A DNA stretch of 64,000 bases from Manihot esculenta (GCF_001659605.2 NC_035169.2:19840263-19904262); one strand, 5' to 3'. Positions 9,815-20,705 are shown, counted from the stretch's first letter. A program made the numbers and translations. Notes: generated by a model not told the origin, from the letters alone.

Positions 9815-11313
9815 GGCGGCCGAAAGCTGGTGGGGCTCGGCGGCCGAAGGATGGTGAAGTTCGGCGGCCTAAAGACGCCTCTTTGCGGAAGCTGAAAGGT
9901 CTTCTGCGATTGGTTCTGCAGTCCTTTCTGAAGTGGTGCGATTTCCACCTGTTCTTCCTGCAGTGGTCTGCAACTCAGCTGTTGAATGCTGCAGACGGTT
10001 TCTGTCAATTCCGGCTCTTCATTTTTCAGATCAGATTCCCTGCAAAAGTCACGGTTTAGCACATCATCATGATTCTCATTAAATATCTCTTGACTCAAAC
10101 AATCAATCATGTCTAAACCATAAACAGGGGACAAATCATGGGGAAATTTCATAGCATCATAGACATTAAATTTAATCACTTCCCCTTCAAATTCCATGGT
10201 CAAGGTGCCATCATGCACATCTATTTTGGTTCTGGTAGTGCTCAAGAAGGGACGTCCAAGAAGGATGTCTGAAGAGGTGCTGCAGTGGTCTTCCTTAGTG
10301 TCAATCACATAAAAGTCTACTGGGAAGACAAGCTCATCTACTTGCACTAGAACATCTTCGAGCACTCCTTTTGGGTATACCACAGATCTGTCAGCTAGTT
10401 GAATCACAACTCTAGTGTCTTTCAGTGCACCTGCATTCAAAGAATTGTAAATGGAAAGGGGCATAACATTTATGGATGTACCAAGATCACACATAGCCTT
10501 CTTAATCCCAACATTCCCGATCTTACAAGAGATTGCAAACACGCCCTTATCTCTACATTTAGTTGGGAGTTCTCTCTTAATGACAACAGTAACAACTTCT
10601 CCTACACTTACCTTTTCCCTCTCTGCGAGCTTCCTTTTGTTGGTACATAGTTCTTTCAGAAATTTTGCGTACGTGGGAATTTGCTTAACAGCATCTAGCA
10701 GAGGTATGTTGATCTGTACCTTTCTGAAGGTGTCAAGGATCTCCCTTTCTTCTTTTTCTTTCTGTGCTTTTTCAAATCTTTTTGGAACAGGAGGTGAGAT
10801 CTGAAAACGTACCTGGGGATCTTCTTTTTGCGCAGATGGTGTCTCAGTTTGCGCAGGAGGATGGCCAGCTGGCTCAGGTGGAGGTGGCGCAGGAATGGTT
10901 TCAGTTGAAACCTCTGATTCTTGCGCAGAAATGGTTTCCGGCTCATCAGTCTTGGAATCTTGAAGCTCTTTCCCACTTCTCAATGTAATAGCATTCACAT
11001 TCTCTTTGGGATTGTCTTCTGTTTGAGAAGGTAACTTCCCTTGAGTGTCGGATCTGTTCATTGCGGATGTCAATTCCCCGATCTGCAGTTGCATCATTTG
11101 CATCATTTGCATCATCTGTGCCATTTCGCCAGAGGCAAGATCTGAACTTGTAGGTGCTGGTTGGGCCTAATTCCTCTGGTAGTGCTGATTGTTTGTCTTG
11201 GCATAGCTGAAATTGGGGTGGTCTCTCCAACCTGGATTATAGGTGTTAGAATAGGGATCACGCCTTACCTGGTTGTTATATCCTCCAATTGCATTGACGT
11301 CCTGGTAGTCTTC
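9815..11313 (-). pseudogene. pol: Element A pol, protease part and linker
   Basis: Same frame as A gag, downstream of its stop. After a methionine- and glutamine-rich start (about 11124) there is a proline/glutamate-rich stretch, then FQISPPVPKRFEKAQKEKEEREIL, and the aspartic protease with CDLGTSINVMP (catalytic Asp near 10490) and LLGRPFLSTT. A variable linker leads towards RT and ends in three 8-residue repeats with FRPPN-like cores, coded by a 24-bp tandem at about 9811-9870. In-frame stops: 11314-11316 (end of gag) and 11167-11169. F is inserted inside the linker, in the last repeat. Cleaves the polyprotein in the virus-like particle. Confidence 0.85.
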
Positions 11314-12438
11314 CTAAAGTGTAGGATGCTGATCAGTTGGGTGTCCCGCATAGGGACATAATCCACATGGCCGAAGCTGCTGAGGCTGTTGAGCTTGGTG
11401 AACTTGCTGGGCTTGCTGAACTTGTTGAGCTTGGCTAAGGATAAATTTTTCCACAAGACAAGTTAGTTTTGAAATTTGAGCATCAGAATTGGGTGTACTT
11501 ACCTCATAGATTCCTCTTTGCATTTGCCTTTCTTCCCCATATTGCCTGGATGAGGCTGCAAGAGTGGAAATCAGTTCCCTCATCTCCCTAGGCGTCTTGT
11601 CTTTAATGGATCCCTCACAGGCTACATCAATGTATCTCCTTTCTGATGATGACAATCCTCCATAGAAGAACTGCATAAGGGACCTGTCTGACATATCATG
11701 TTGTGGGCAACCTGTACAAAGTCTTTCAAACCTTTCCCAATAATCATACAAATCTTCAGTGGGTTTCTGTTTTATGCTAGTGATTTCTCTTATTATGCCA
11801 ATAGATTTAGATGTTGGGAAATATTTGTTCAGAAAAGTTTGAGCCATTTCTTCCCAAGAATTTATAGATCCAGGTGGCAAATAAAATAACCAATTTTTAG
11901 CATGATCATCAAGAGAGAAAGGAAAAGCTCTTAATCTAACCTGATCTTCAGTAATTCCTTGAGGTCTCATGGATGAGCAAATAATGGCGAATTCCTTCAA
12001 GTGCTTGTGTGGGTTTTCATTTTCTAATCCTCTAAATTTAGGGAGAATTTGAATCAAACCTGTTTTGAGCTCAAAAGGAACGGTGAGAGGTGGATAGTTG
12101 ATGCACAGAGGTGCTTGGTCACCTATGGGGGCTGCCCATTCTCCCATGGTTCTTCCTCTTGGCTCTGGGGCCCTTACGACTGGATTTTCTTGAGGTATTT
12201 CCTCACGGACAGCATGTTCAGCATTGGCAGCAGGTGGTGCCACGTTTTCAGCCATTTCAGATGGTTCAGGATGCGTTGGAGTGGTTTCAGGAGGCTGATC
12301 TGCGATTTGGACGTGTCCTTGCGCGGATCCGGATTGCACAGTCCCCATATCTGTACCTGTTTGCTTACCTAGTCTCCTGATTGTGCGCTCAATTTCTGGA
12401 TCGTAAGGTAGGATTTCCTCGCGTTCAGATCTGGTCAT
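11314..12438 (-). CDS. gag: Element A gag (Athila type)
   Basis: 374 codons from ATG at 12438, only 30 bases from the primer-binding site. The gag core runs from about residue 125 to 330 (YPPLTVPFELKTGLIQILPKF, then FAIICSS, and AKNWLFYLPPGSINSWEEM, the retrotrans_gag signature). A glutamine-rich tract (about 340-358) and a cysteine/histidine cluster (CGLCPYAGH) precede the stop. Forms the particle shell. The stop at 11314 is in the same frame as the downstream protease, so it is either a boundary stop or a lesion. Athila gag-pol is often one long frame; I lean to a lesion. Confidence 0.82.
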   Translation of the reverse strand: MTRSEREEILPYDPEIERTIRRLGKQTGTDMGTVQSGSAQGHVQIADQPPETTPTHPEPSEMAENVAPPAANAEHAVREEIPQENPVVRAPEPRGRTMGEWAAPIGDQAPLCINYPPLTVPFELKTGLIQILPKFRGLENENPHKHLKEFAIICSSMRPQGITEDQVRLRAFPFSLDDHAKNWLFYLPPGSINSWEEMAQTFLNKYFPTSKSIGIIREITSIKQKPTEDLYDYWERFERLCTGCPQHDMSDRSLMQFFYGGLSSSERRYIDVACEGSIKDKTPREMRELISTLAASSRQYGEERQMQRGIYEVSTPNSDAQISKLTCLVEKFILSQAQQVQQAQQVHQAQQPQQLRPCGLCPYAGHPTDQHPTL

Positions 12439-12467
12439 AAAAGAAAAATAAACAAGTTAGAACAATT

Positions 12468-12484
12468 CCCCGGCAACGGCGCCA
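12468..12484 (-). other. Primer-binding site of element A (tRNA-Asp)
   Basis: Minus strand reads TGGCGCCGTTGCCGGGG, a 17-base match to the complement of the plant tRNA-Asp 3' end, four bases inside the 5' LTR. The same site occurs at 53401-53417 in J. Confidence 0.92.
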
Positions 12485-12488
12485 ATTT

Positions 12489-14416
12489 TGACAGAGCGGT
12501 TGTCGAAGCCGGTCAAAATAATCAATTCGATTGCCAACAATAATAAAACTGTAGACAGTGGTGAAAGGATCGTATCCACAGGGAATTGATACTTGTTTAC
12601 CTTTCTTGAGTAGACCAAATTAAAAGGATCAGAAGAGAAAAGAAAGTGCAAGTGCATGTAAAGTAAAAATGGGGGTTTTGAGATTGATTTGATTGAACTA
12701 ATGTAAAGAGCAATTGAAAAGAAAGCAGTTGGCAAATTAAGGGTAAAACAATGATAGTAAAAACTCTAGTTGAAGATTCAGATTCACTTTAGTTGATGGG
12801 ATTGATCATTGACTTATATGTTCCTTTGTTGATTCAATAAATTGGCCATGGAGATTGAAGAAGCTTCTCACATCCATTGTCTCTCTTTAAGATTAAATTA
12901 ATTAGGGAAAGTCCTCCAATTAATTACTAATTAACAATTGCCAAAGAACGTCTTTGAGCCTTAGGCCTTTTACAATAGTCAATTGCATAAAGATATAGAG
13001 AGAACCAATTCTAGTCACCCACATGCATGGAGACAACACTAGATCATGCGATTTCCTTGGTGATGCACCAAGTGTTCTTATGGTTGAACAAATCAAGCAA
13101 TTTCGGACTTAAAATCATTCAAACCAATAATATATTACCTTGCAATAAAAATCAATGGAGATCTTAAATAACAAAGCAATAATGTCCTTAAGCATGAAAT
13201 CACAAGAATACTGAATAACCAAAAGATAAACAATGTAGTCCAAGTCTCTCAATCCACAATACAACTAAAGCTTCACTTATTCTTCAACTAGAAGGAAAGA
13301 GTTTCAGCCACTCATGGCTGAAACAAAAACCATAAAGAAAGGTAGAAGAAGAGAAGAAGAAGCCAAAGGTGGTGGAGGCGCGGCCTTGCTTGATCCGGAT
13401 GGAGAAGGAGAAGATTAGTCTGAAAGTGTCCAAATTCGTGGCTGCCAAAGAGAGTACCTTTTTATAGAGTTTTGGTGCTGCCTAGGTCTTCCTAATTAGT
13501 GTAGAGGCTGCCTAAGGTGCTGCCCAAACACAACTTGCTGCCCAAGTTGTTGCAGAAGAGGAAGATTGAGAGAATCAAGGCTTTCAGATGGAAGGTGGCG
13601 CGCAGATGGCCTTCAGAATAGGAAAGGAGCGTACCTTATGCCTGAAAAGGAAGGAAGAGCGATCCAAGGATGCCAATAGAGGAAGAAAAGTCGTGGCTTG
13701 CTCTGCAGGAGAGAGACATGCGCGCGGATGGAGCTGAATAGGAAGTGGCGCGCAGATTGTGTTGCAAGAGGCAAGTGGTGCGCAGTCATTAAATGCAGAA
13801 GGGAAAGTGCATCTGTCTAATCTTTTCCTTTTTAGGCGGAGCCTTCGTTTGAATTTTGAATTCTGAATGCCAAAGAGGAAGAGCATCTCCTTGAGATCTT
13901 GCTGCCTAAACAGGAAGATATGACTGCTGCAGTGTGTGCACATCTTTTGAATAAGGAAAGAAAGATCTGTGATTTGAATTGCAAATAATTTTCTGACTGA
14001 GCTTTCCTTATTTGCTTTTGTCTCTGCACTTTCCTCATTTGAAGACTTTCCTTTTCTGAAAACTTGCCTTATTTGAAATCTTTCCTTTCTTGGCACACGT
14101 TCTAAATAAGGCAGGAAAGATTCTGCAGTTCGAATTTCGGACAGTTTGCTGACTGTGCTTTTTGACAGTTTCCTTATTTGGCACTTTCCATATATGAAAA
14201 CTTTCCTTATTTAGAACTTTCCATATATGAAAACTTTTCTTTTCTGGGACTTTCCATAATCGGCACTTTTTTTGGCAGTTTTAAGAGCATTTTCTCCAGA
14301 ATGTCTCTTTACACCTAATATCTGCAAAACATGATTAAAACCACAAAATTGGGCAGAAAAGGTGCAAATAAACATCAAGAACATCATGATAAAGTGGGCT
14401 AAAATATGCTCTGTCA
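12489..14416 (-). repeat. 5' LTR of element A (1928 bp)
   Basis: Bounded by the inverted termini TGACAGAGC and GCTCTGTCA. Starts right after the primer site. The outer 609 bp matches the partial 3' LTR at the window start. The inner end (gcggttgtcgaagccggtc) is shared with J, M and N LTRs. Unlike J and M it lacks the 16-bp minisatellite. Confidence 0.93.
13460..13466 (-). promoter_or_regulatory. Candidate TATA box of element A 5' LTR
   Basis: TATAAAA on the minus strand in the middle of the LTR. The corresponding position in LTR M (41718) and J's left LTR (50335) also has TATAAAA. Confidence 0.5.
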
Positions 14417-14760
14417 TGACCCTATGTATGTTGTTATCCCTTTTAATACATGATCTTAGATGTTTTATGATGTAGATGTAAACCAACTCAACACTTGTTA
14501 TGCCACCCATTGGGGGCATTGATGAGATCCCACAGAGGGGTCAAGTTTGTGATTATAACTATGTTCAGTGCAAGCACAGGTTGAGTTTGGTGTATGAGAG
14601 AATGTATGAAAGAAAAGTTTTTAATTTTTATGTATGTTGTTGATCATGTATGGGATTAAGCAGGTTTACAGGTTACATGTCAGGCTTGCTACGGGTCCCG
14701 GCGGCCTTAAGCCGATCTAGATCCTAGCGCCGGTAGCGATCCGATTTTTGGGTCGTTACA
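14417..14760 (+). repeat. 5' LTR of element B, right-hand part
   Basis: Homologous to 21998-22342. Starts at the A insertion point (tgaccctatg, uninterrupted in the 3' LTR as gcttgaccctatg at 21993) and ends ggtcgttaca before the primer site. Confidence 0.92.
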
Positions 14761-14763
14761 GAA

Positions 14764-14776
14764 TGGTATCAGAGCC
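14764..14776 (+). other. Primer-binding site of element B (initiator tRNA-Met)
   Basis: TGGTATCAGAGCC three bases inside the 5' LTR. The 246-bp leader that follows has no ORF and ends in a pyrimidine-rich acceptor-like ctgtttttcag nine bases before the gag ATG. Confidence 0.92.
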
Positions 14777-15022
14777 CTAGGTTCATATGGTCGGACCTAG
14801 AGTGTCGGGCTCATAGATGTTATAGAAGGTCAAGCATAATAGGAAGATCATGTCCACTAGGATAGGATGTGGAATCTTGTCTTACATGATGATGTGAAAT
14901 GCCATGATTATATGCATGTGCATTAATGATATGTTATGATGTGTGATGCGGGTTCATGTGTGCCCACATGAACCATATGATGCTAATGTTTATGTGTTTT
15001 GTACTGTTTTTCAGAAAATAGG

Positions 15023-16588
15023 ATGAGAGGAACTCGTCAATCTGCACGATTGATTGGAGTGCCACCTGAGGATGAGGGCATGAGCGCCCGTCCTCCTACA
15101 TTGCCTAGGGCAATGTCTAGTAGGTCTAACAGAGAAAGAGCAGTAAGAGACCCTAGAAGGTCTCTGGATCTGGGAAGGAGCATATCAGTGAGGGGAACAG
15201 TTCAGGGAGGAATGTCTGAAGACATGGGGGATGATATGGATGTAGAGCAGAGGAGGGATGGCAGTCTGGGAGTTAGCATGTCAGAAGAGGGAATGGGAGA
15301 GTCCCAAGGAGGCACTCAGGCCTCGGGATTTGTTCAGCCACCCCACTACCCACACTTCTCACAAAATCCCGGGTATTCGATGGGAGGTATATCGGATTAC
15401 CCTAGCTTCACCCCTTATCCCACACAGATGCCATACCCACCTTACTACCCACCATATTCACAATACCCAATGTATCCACCCCCACCTTACTATCCAAATC
15501 CAGCAAACCCTACCTCAGAAAATGTTGCACCACCTCCACCACCTACAGAACCAGCAGCCCCAGTTACTCAACCTTCTAGACCTAGCTCAGCCAGTGGGAG
15601 CAAGGTCAAGATGACCGACTACATGAAATTGGGTTCTCCTCAGTATGAAAAAGGGGATGACCCATTTGTGTATCTTGAAAGGGTTAAGGTGATCACAGAT
15701 GAGATTGGGGTTGATGACAGTAGAGCCATTCAGATGGCTGGGTTCACGCTTAAGTGCAAGAAGGCACGAGAGTGGTTCAAGAATTATGTGAACCCCAGAG
15801 TAGACAGCATGTCTTGGGAGGAGTTTGCAAACGAGTTTGCAGGATGGGCTTTCCCAGATAGTTCAAGGGAGCTAAAGATGATAGAGTTTGAGCAGTTGAG
15901 GCAGACTGATGAGATGGGTGTAGAGGAGTTCACAGACAGATTCTTGGAGCTGTTGCCATTTGCAGGGAAAAATCTTGACTCAGACCAGAAAAGGTCAAGG
16001 AGGTATATCATGAAACTGCACTCTAGATATTCTTCCTTGATCCAGTCAGCAGATAGGGAGAGCTTCCATGCCATAGTGGATATGGCCCGGAAAATGGAGG
16101 CCAGTGCCATCGTTCAGGGAACAGTCAGACAGTCAGTGGCACAGTCCTCTGGTTCTAAGACCCCAGGCTCTTCTTCTCTGAGTGCAGCAGCTTCAGGTAG
16201 CAAAAAGTGGAGTAATACCACTAGGAAGCCCAAGAAGAACAAGTTTTGGAACAAGGTCAAGTCCAGTCTGGGACTAGGGAGTGACTCGAGCTCTGGTGCG
16301 GATAATGCAGTTTGTGCAAGGTGTGGTAAGCCACACAAGGGAGTATGTCGGTTTGGGACGACAGCCTGTTACAGATGTGGTCAGGAGGGGCATATGTCTC
16401 GAGAATGTCCAAGAACAGCCCCGATGGCACAGTCCCAGCAGACAGCTTCAGGTAGTGTAGCGCAGCCAGCAGCTCCAGCCGTGACTCAGGCTAGTGGCAG
16501 AGGCAGTGGGAGAGGGGCAGCCTCTTCTTCAGCGGGTTTCAGAGGTGAAGGTCCATCAGCTCCAGCACGGATCTTCACAATGACTTAA
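15023..16588 (+). CDS. gag: Element B gag
   Basis: 521 codons from ATG at 15023 (MRGTRQSARL; K has the homologous start). Basic N-terminus, then a proline/tyrosine-rich tract (about residues 113-180) containing PPYYPPYSQY and PPPPYY, then the retrotrans_gag core (about 197-365; TLKCKKAREWFKNYV), a serine/lysine linker and a cysteine cluster ending in a CCHC knuckle CYRCGQEGHMSREC (about 449-462), then an arginine/glycine tail. Ends at TAA 16586-16588; pol continues in the same frame. Structural protein of the virus-like particle. Confidence 0.9.
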   Translation: MRGTRQSARLIGVPPEDEGMSARPPTLPRAMSSRSNRERAVRDPRRSLDLGRSISVRGTVQGGMSEDMGDDMDVEQRRDGSLGVSMSEEGMGESQGGTQASGFVQPPHYPHFSQNPGYSMGGISDYPSFTPYPTQMPYPPYYPPYSQYPMYPPPPYYPNPANPTSENVAPPPPPTEPAAPVTQPSRPSSASGSKVKMTDYMKLGSPQYEKGDDPFVYLERVKVITDEIGVDDSRAIQMAGFTLKCKKAREWFKNYVNPRVDSMSWEEFANEFAGWAFPDSSRELKMIEFEQLRQTDEMGVEEFTDRFLELLPFAGKNLDSDQKRSRRYIMKLHSRYSSLIQSADRESFHAIVDMARKMEASAIVQGTVRQSVAQSSGSKTPGSSSLSAAASGSKKWSNTTRKPKKNKFWNKVKSSLGLGSDSSSGADNAVCARCGKPHKGVCRFGTTACYRCGQEGHMSRECPRTAPMAQSQQTASGSVAQPAAPAVTQASGRGSGRGAASSSAGFRGEGPSAPARIFTMT

Positions 16589-19500
16589 CAGGAGGCAGAT
16601 GCATCTAACACCGTGGTGGCAGGTAACTTAGTCATTGGTTGTTCAGATGTGTATGCCTTGATGGACCCTGGTGCATCTCATTCTTTTATTGCTCCGAGAG
16701 CCGTCCAGAGGTTGGGGTTGATGATCTCTGAGTTAGAGTGTCCTCTCTGGGTCAGTGGACCCAAGTGTGATCCATCAGTGGCAGAGTCAGTCTGCCAATG
16801 TAGTCCTGTGTTTGTTGAGGGAAGATGCTTGTCCGTCGACCTGGTGGTTCTAGATTTGACAGGTTTTGACGTCATTCTAGGGATGGACTGGTTATCTACC
16901 CATGGTGCTACCTTGGACTGCAGGGACAAGGTAGTCAGGTTCAGAGGTCAGGATGGGTCAGAGGTTGTCTTCAGGGGAGACAGGAGGGGTACACCTAGAG
17001 GTCTGATATCAGCTCTTCAGGCTCATAGGTTGCTTAGGAAGGGATGTCAGGGGTATTTGGCTCATGTGCGAGAGCTTAGCAGTCAGGTTAGAGAGCCCGC
17101 CTCGGTGCCAGTGGTTAGGGAGTTTCTAGACGTCTTCCCAGACGAGCTGCCAGGTTTACCACCTGCTAGGGAGATAGAGTTCGAGATAGAACTGATGCCT
17201 GGAACCCGACCGATCTCTATCCCTCCCTACAGGATGGCACTAGCAGAGTTGAAGGAATTAAAGGAACAGTTGCAAGAACTGGTAGAAAAGGGCTTCATCC
17301 GACCGAGTACCTCACCTTGGGGTGCACCAGTTTTGTTTGTGAGAAAGAAGGATGGATCCCTCAGGCTTTGTATCGACTACAGGCAGTTGAACAAAGTCAC
17401 TACCAAGAATAAGTACCCATTGCCAAGGATCGACGATCTATTCGACCAGCTAGCAGGAGCGGGTTGTTTCTCCAAAATAGATCTGAGATCTGGGTATCAT
17501 CAGTTGAGGATTAGAGAAGAAGATGTGCCAAAGACAGCTTTCAGGACCAGATATGGGCATTTTGAGTTCCTTCTAATGCCGTTCGGGTTAACCAACGCCC
17601 CTGCAGCATTCATGGATCTCATGAACAGAGTGTTTAGCCAATACCTAGATCACTTTGTTATTGTCTTTATAGATGATATCTTAGTGTATTCCAGGAATGC
17701 AGAGGAGCATGCCCATCATCTGAGGTTGGTTCTGCAGACCTTGAGGGAACATGGCTTGTATGCCAAGTTCTCTAAGTGTGAGTTTTGGCTGAGGAGCATT
17801 TCGTTCTTGGGGCATGTAGTGTCAGAGAATGGGATAGAGGTGGACCCCAAGAAAGTGGAAGCTGTAGCTAACTGGCCTAGACCCACTTCAGTGACAGAAA
17901 TCAGAAGTTTCTTGGGTTTGGCAGGTTACTACAGGAGGTTCATTCAGGACTTCTCGAAAATAGCAACTCCTCTGACCAGACTAACCAGGAAGAATCAAAA
18001 GTTTGTATGGACCGACCAGTGCGAAGAGAGTTTTGAAGAGCTTAAGAAGAGGTTGACTTCAGCACCAGTGTTAGCTCTGCCATCTAGTGATGAGGACTTT
18101 ACAGTCTTTTGTGATGCGTCCCGTGTGGGACTGGGTTGTGTACTAATGCAGAATGAGAGGGTGATTGCTTATGCTTCTAGGCAGCTGAAGAAGCATGAGT
18201 TGAATTACCCCACACGTGACCTAGAAATGGCAGCAGTAATCTTTGCACTCAAGATGTGGAGGCACTACCTTTATGGGGTAAAATGTGAGATCTTCATAGA
18301 TCATAAGAGCCTGCAATACATCCTGAGTCAAAGAGATATGAACTTGAGACAGAGAAGGTGGGTAGAGCTGCTGAGTGACTATGATTGCAAGATTCAGTAT
18401 CATCCAGGTAAGGCGAACGTCGTGGCAGACGCCCTAAGCCGGAAGTCACTAGGCAGTCTATTCCACATCACGGCAGAGAGAAGACCAGTGGTGAAGGAGT
18501 TTTACAAGCCCATTGATGAAGGTCTACAGTTGGAGTTGTCTGGTACAGGTGCTTTAGTGGCCCAGATGAGAGTGACACCTGTGTTTCTGGAGCAGGTGGC
18601 TCAGAAACAGCATGAGGACCCTGAATTAGTGAAGATTGCCAGGACTGTTCAGTCAGGCAAGGATAGTGAGTTCAGATTCGATAGTAAGGGGATCCTCCGC
18701 TATGGGAGTCGATTGTGTGTACCAGATGACATAGGGCTAAAGGGAGACATTATGAGAGAGGCTCATAATGCAAGATACAGCGTTCACCCCGGAGCCACCA
18801 AGATGTATCAAGATCTGAAGAAAGGTTATTGGTGGCCAGCGATGAAGAAAGAAGTGGCACAGTTTGTGTCAGCCTGCAAAGTGTGTCAGAGGGTGAAGCT
18901 GGAACATCAGAAGCCGGCTGGAATGCTTAACCCGCTACCTATTCCAGAGTGGAAATGGGAGAATATAGCTATGGACTTCGTAGTGGGGTTACCGGCGACG
19001 TCCAATAGATTGGACTCCATATGGGTGATTGTGGACAGACTCACCAAATCTGCTCACTTCATCCCTGTTAGGAGTGGCTATTCTGTGGACAAGTTGGCAC
19101 AGGTGTATGTTGATGAGATCGTCAGGCTGCATGGGGTTCCTATTTCGATAGTGTCAGATAGAGGGCCCCAGTTCACCTCCAGATTTTAGCGGAGTCTGCA
19201 GAATGCCATGGGTACCAGGTTGGATTTTAGCACTGCTTTCCATCCACAGACGAAAGGACAATCAGAAAGGACCATCCAGACCATAGAGGATATGCTTAGA
19301 ATGTGTGTGCTGGACTTTGACGGTTCTTGGAGGCAGCATCTACCCTTAGTGGAGTTTGCCTACAATAACAGCCATCATGCTAGCATCGGGATGGCTCCAT
19401 ATGAAGCTTTGTATGGGAGGAAGTGCAGATCGCCTGTTTGCTGGGAAGAAGTTGGAGAAAAGGCCTTGGCAGGGCCTGAGTTAGTAGAGATCACCAGCAG

Positions 19501-20008
19501 GGTGGTACCCATAATCAGAGAGAGGATCAAGACTGCTGCCAGCAGACAGAAGAGTTATGCAGACATTCGCAGACGGCAAGTAGAGTTTCAGGAGGGGGAT
19601 CTTGTATTGCTCAAGGTGTCTCCTATGAAAGGAGTGGTTCGCTTTGGGAAGAAAGGTAAACTAGCCCCACGATACATTGGACCCTTTGAAATCTTGCAAA
19701 AGATTGGGAATGTGTCGTACAAGCTGGATTTACCTGCTTCAATGGAAAGAATCCATCCGGTTTTCCATGTTTCCATGTTGAGAAAGTTCGTGTCAGATCC
19801 GGGCAAGGTTCTTAGTGAGCCTGATGTGGAGATCCAAGAGGATCTCACCTATGTTGAGCAGCCAGTACGGATCCTAGACACCCAGATCAGAAAGCTGAGA
19901 AACAAGGAAATCCCGATGGTGAAAGTCCTATGGAACCACCACAATATGGAAGAATGTACTTGGGAGACACGGGAGTCCATGCTCCAGCAATACCCTTATC
20001 TTTTCTAA
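16589..20008 (+). pseudogene. pol: Element B pol (one stop in integrase)
   Basis: Same frame as gag. Protease with MDPGASHSF (Asp near 16664) and ILGMDWL; RT with [11 protein letters not shown] and FIDDILVY near 17666; RNase H from [10 protein letters not shown] near 18107 to VVADALSRK near 18430; integrase zinc finger (HPGATKMY to CKVCQRVK, 18784-18897), catalytic MDFVVG near 18971, SDRGPQF near 19159 and QSER near 19261; C-terminal chromodomain (about 19850-20005) ending QQYPYLF. A single TAG at 19187-19189 replaces the Trp codon seen in K and E, so it is a G-to-A change. The motif before QSER reads QTKG where K and E have QTDG. Without these two changes the enzyme set looks complete. Confidence 0.92.
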
Positions 20009-20095
20009 GGTTAGTCCCTTATGTGTTTTATGTGTATGTTATGTTGTATGCCTTGCTATGTGCTAGTTGAGGAACATTCGGGGATGAATGTTCTT

Positions 20096-20107
20096 AAGGG
20101 GGGAGAA
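20096..20107 (+). other. Polypurine tract of element B
   Basis: AAGGGGGGAGAA immediately before the 3' LTR. The stretch 20009-20095 between the pol stop and this tract is non-coding. Confidence 0.85.
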
Positions 20108-20284
20108 TGTAATACCCGGCTAGACTTCGGTATCGGAATTCCTACCGTTCGGTGGAATCTCGGATGTCGAAAACCTCTAGAAGGGTAAAACCATGTTTTC
20201 TTAAAATGTTTTGATGTGTTTTATGGTGTTTAATGGAAATAAATTCAAGTTTTGAGTGGAGAGGGCCTTGGAGACTTTGCCAGG

Positions 20285-20445
20285 TTCGGCCGCCGAAAGT
20301 CATGTTCGGCCGCCGAACGTGGGGAGGTTTTGGGAGCGCTTTAGGCCTCCGAAAGCCTTGTTTAAATCAGCCAAGGTTCGGCCGCCGAACCTCATGTTCG
20401 GCCGCCGAACTTGCATGCGTTGCGGGGGCACGTTAGGCCGCCGAA
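20285..20445 (+). repeat. First cluster of TTCGGCCGCCGAA words, upstream of TATA (B 3' LTR)
   Basis: Exact 13-mers at 20285-20297, 20305-20317, 20377-20389 and 20397-20409, plus degenerate copies near 20341 and 20434. Each is a perfect 6-bp inverted repeat with a one-base centre and contains the GCCGCC core of the plant GCC box bound by AP2/ERF factors. Equivalent clusters: D near 22710-22835, K near 44215-44305 and 60355-60455, O near 58500-58570 (reverse). Confidence 0.85.
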
Positions 20446-20463
20446 AGGTGGTAAGGACAGCCC

Positions 20464-20470
20464 TATAAAA
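20464..20470 (+). promoter_or_regulatory. Candidate TATA box of element B LTR
   Basis: TATAAAA followed by ggaccccatg, about 55 bp after the last exact word of the upstream cluster. The same context is found at 22889 (D), 44363 and 60505 (K), and reversed at 36418 (H), 37473 (G) and 58475 (O), which supports a real core promoter. Confidence 0.7.
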
Positions 20471-20705
20471 GGACCCCATGACCGAAATGGGCAAGCTTTT
20501 CTTCCCGTTTTCGGCCATGGTGAGCTCTCCACCGCCCATCCCTCTGTTTTGAGCTTTTCCCTTCGAGATTTCATGTTTTTCTTATGAGTTTTCATCTCGT
20601 TTTGAAGATTTTCGAGTTTAAAGCAAGTTTTGGAGCTTTGAGGTTCGAGAACTCAAATCTCTCCCATCTCCGAGATAGGGTCGTTTTCCTCTCGATCTAC
20701 AAGAA

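Larger units (their letters stand above)
1..14416 (-). mobile_element. Element A: Athila-type LTR retrotransposon, left end outside window
   Basis: Order on the minus strand is 5' LTR (12489-14416), tRNA-Asp primer site, gag, protease, RT, RNase H, a non-coding tail, a polypurine tract, and the 3' LTR (1-609, cut by the window edge). The RT sequence (Athila-like MPFGLCNAPATFQRCM and FMDDF motifs) and the tRNA-Asp primer site place it in the Athila lineage. No integrase is present. Element F (3461-9809) interrupts the polyprotein gene. The right end lies inside the 5' LTR of element B at a tgacc site; the matching duplication would be left of the window. By eye the two LTRs differ by about 12 positions over the 609 bp available. 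Confidence 0.9.

Noticed and set aside
12468..12484. tRNA-Asp-like sequence (also 53401) and tRNA-Met-like sequences at 5081, 14764, 46328, 31675
   Set aside because: Only 12-17 bases match and each sits at an LTR edge, so these are primer-binding sites and not tRNA genes.
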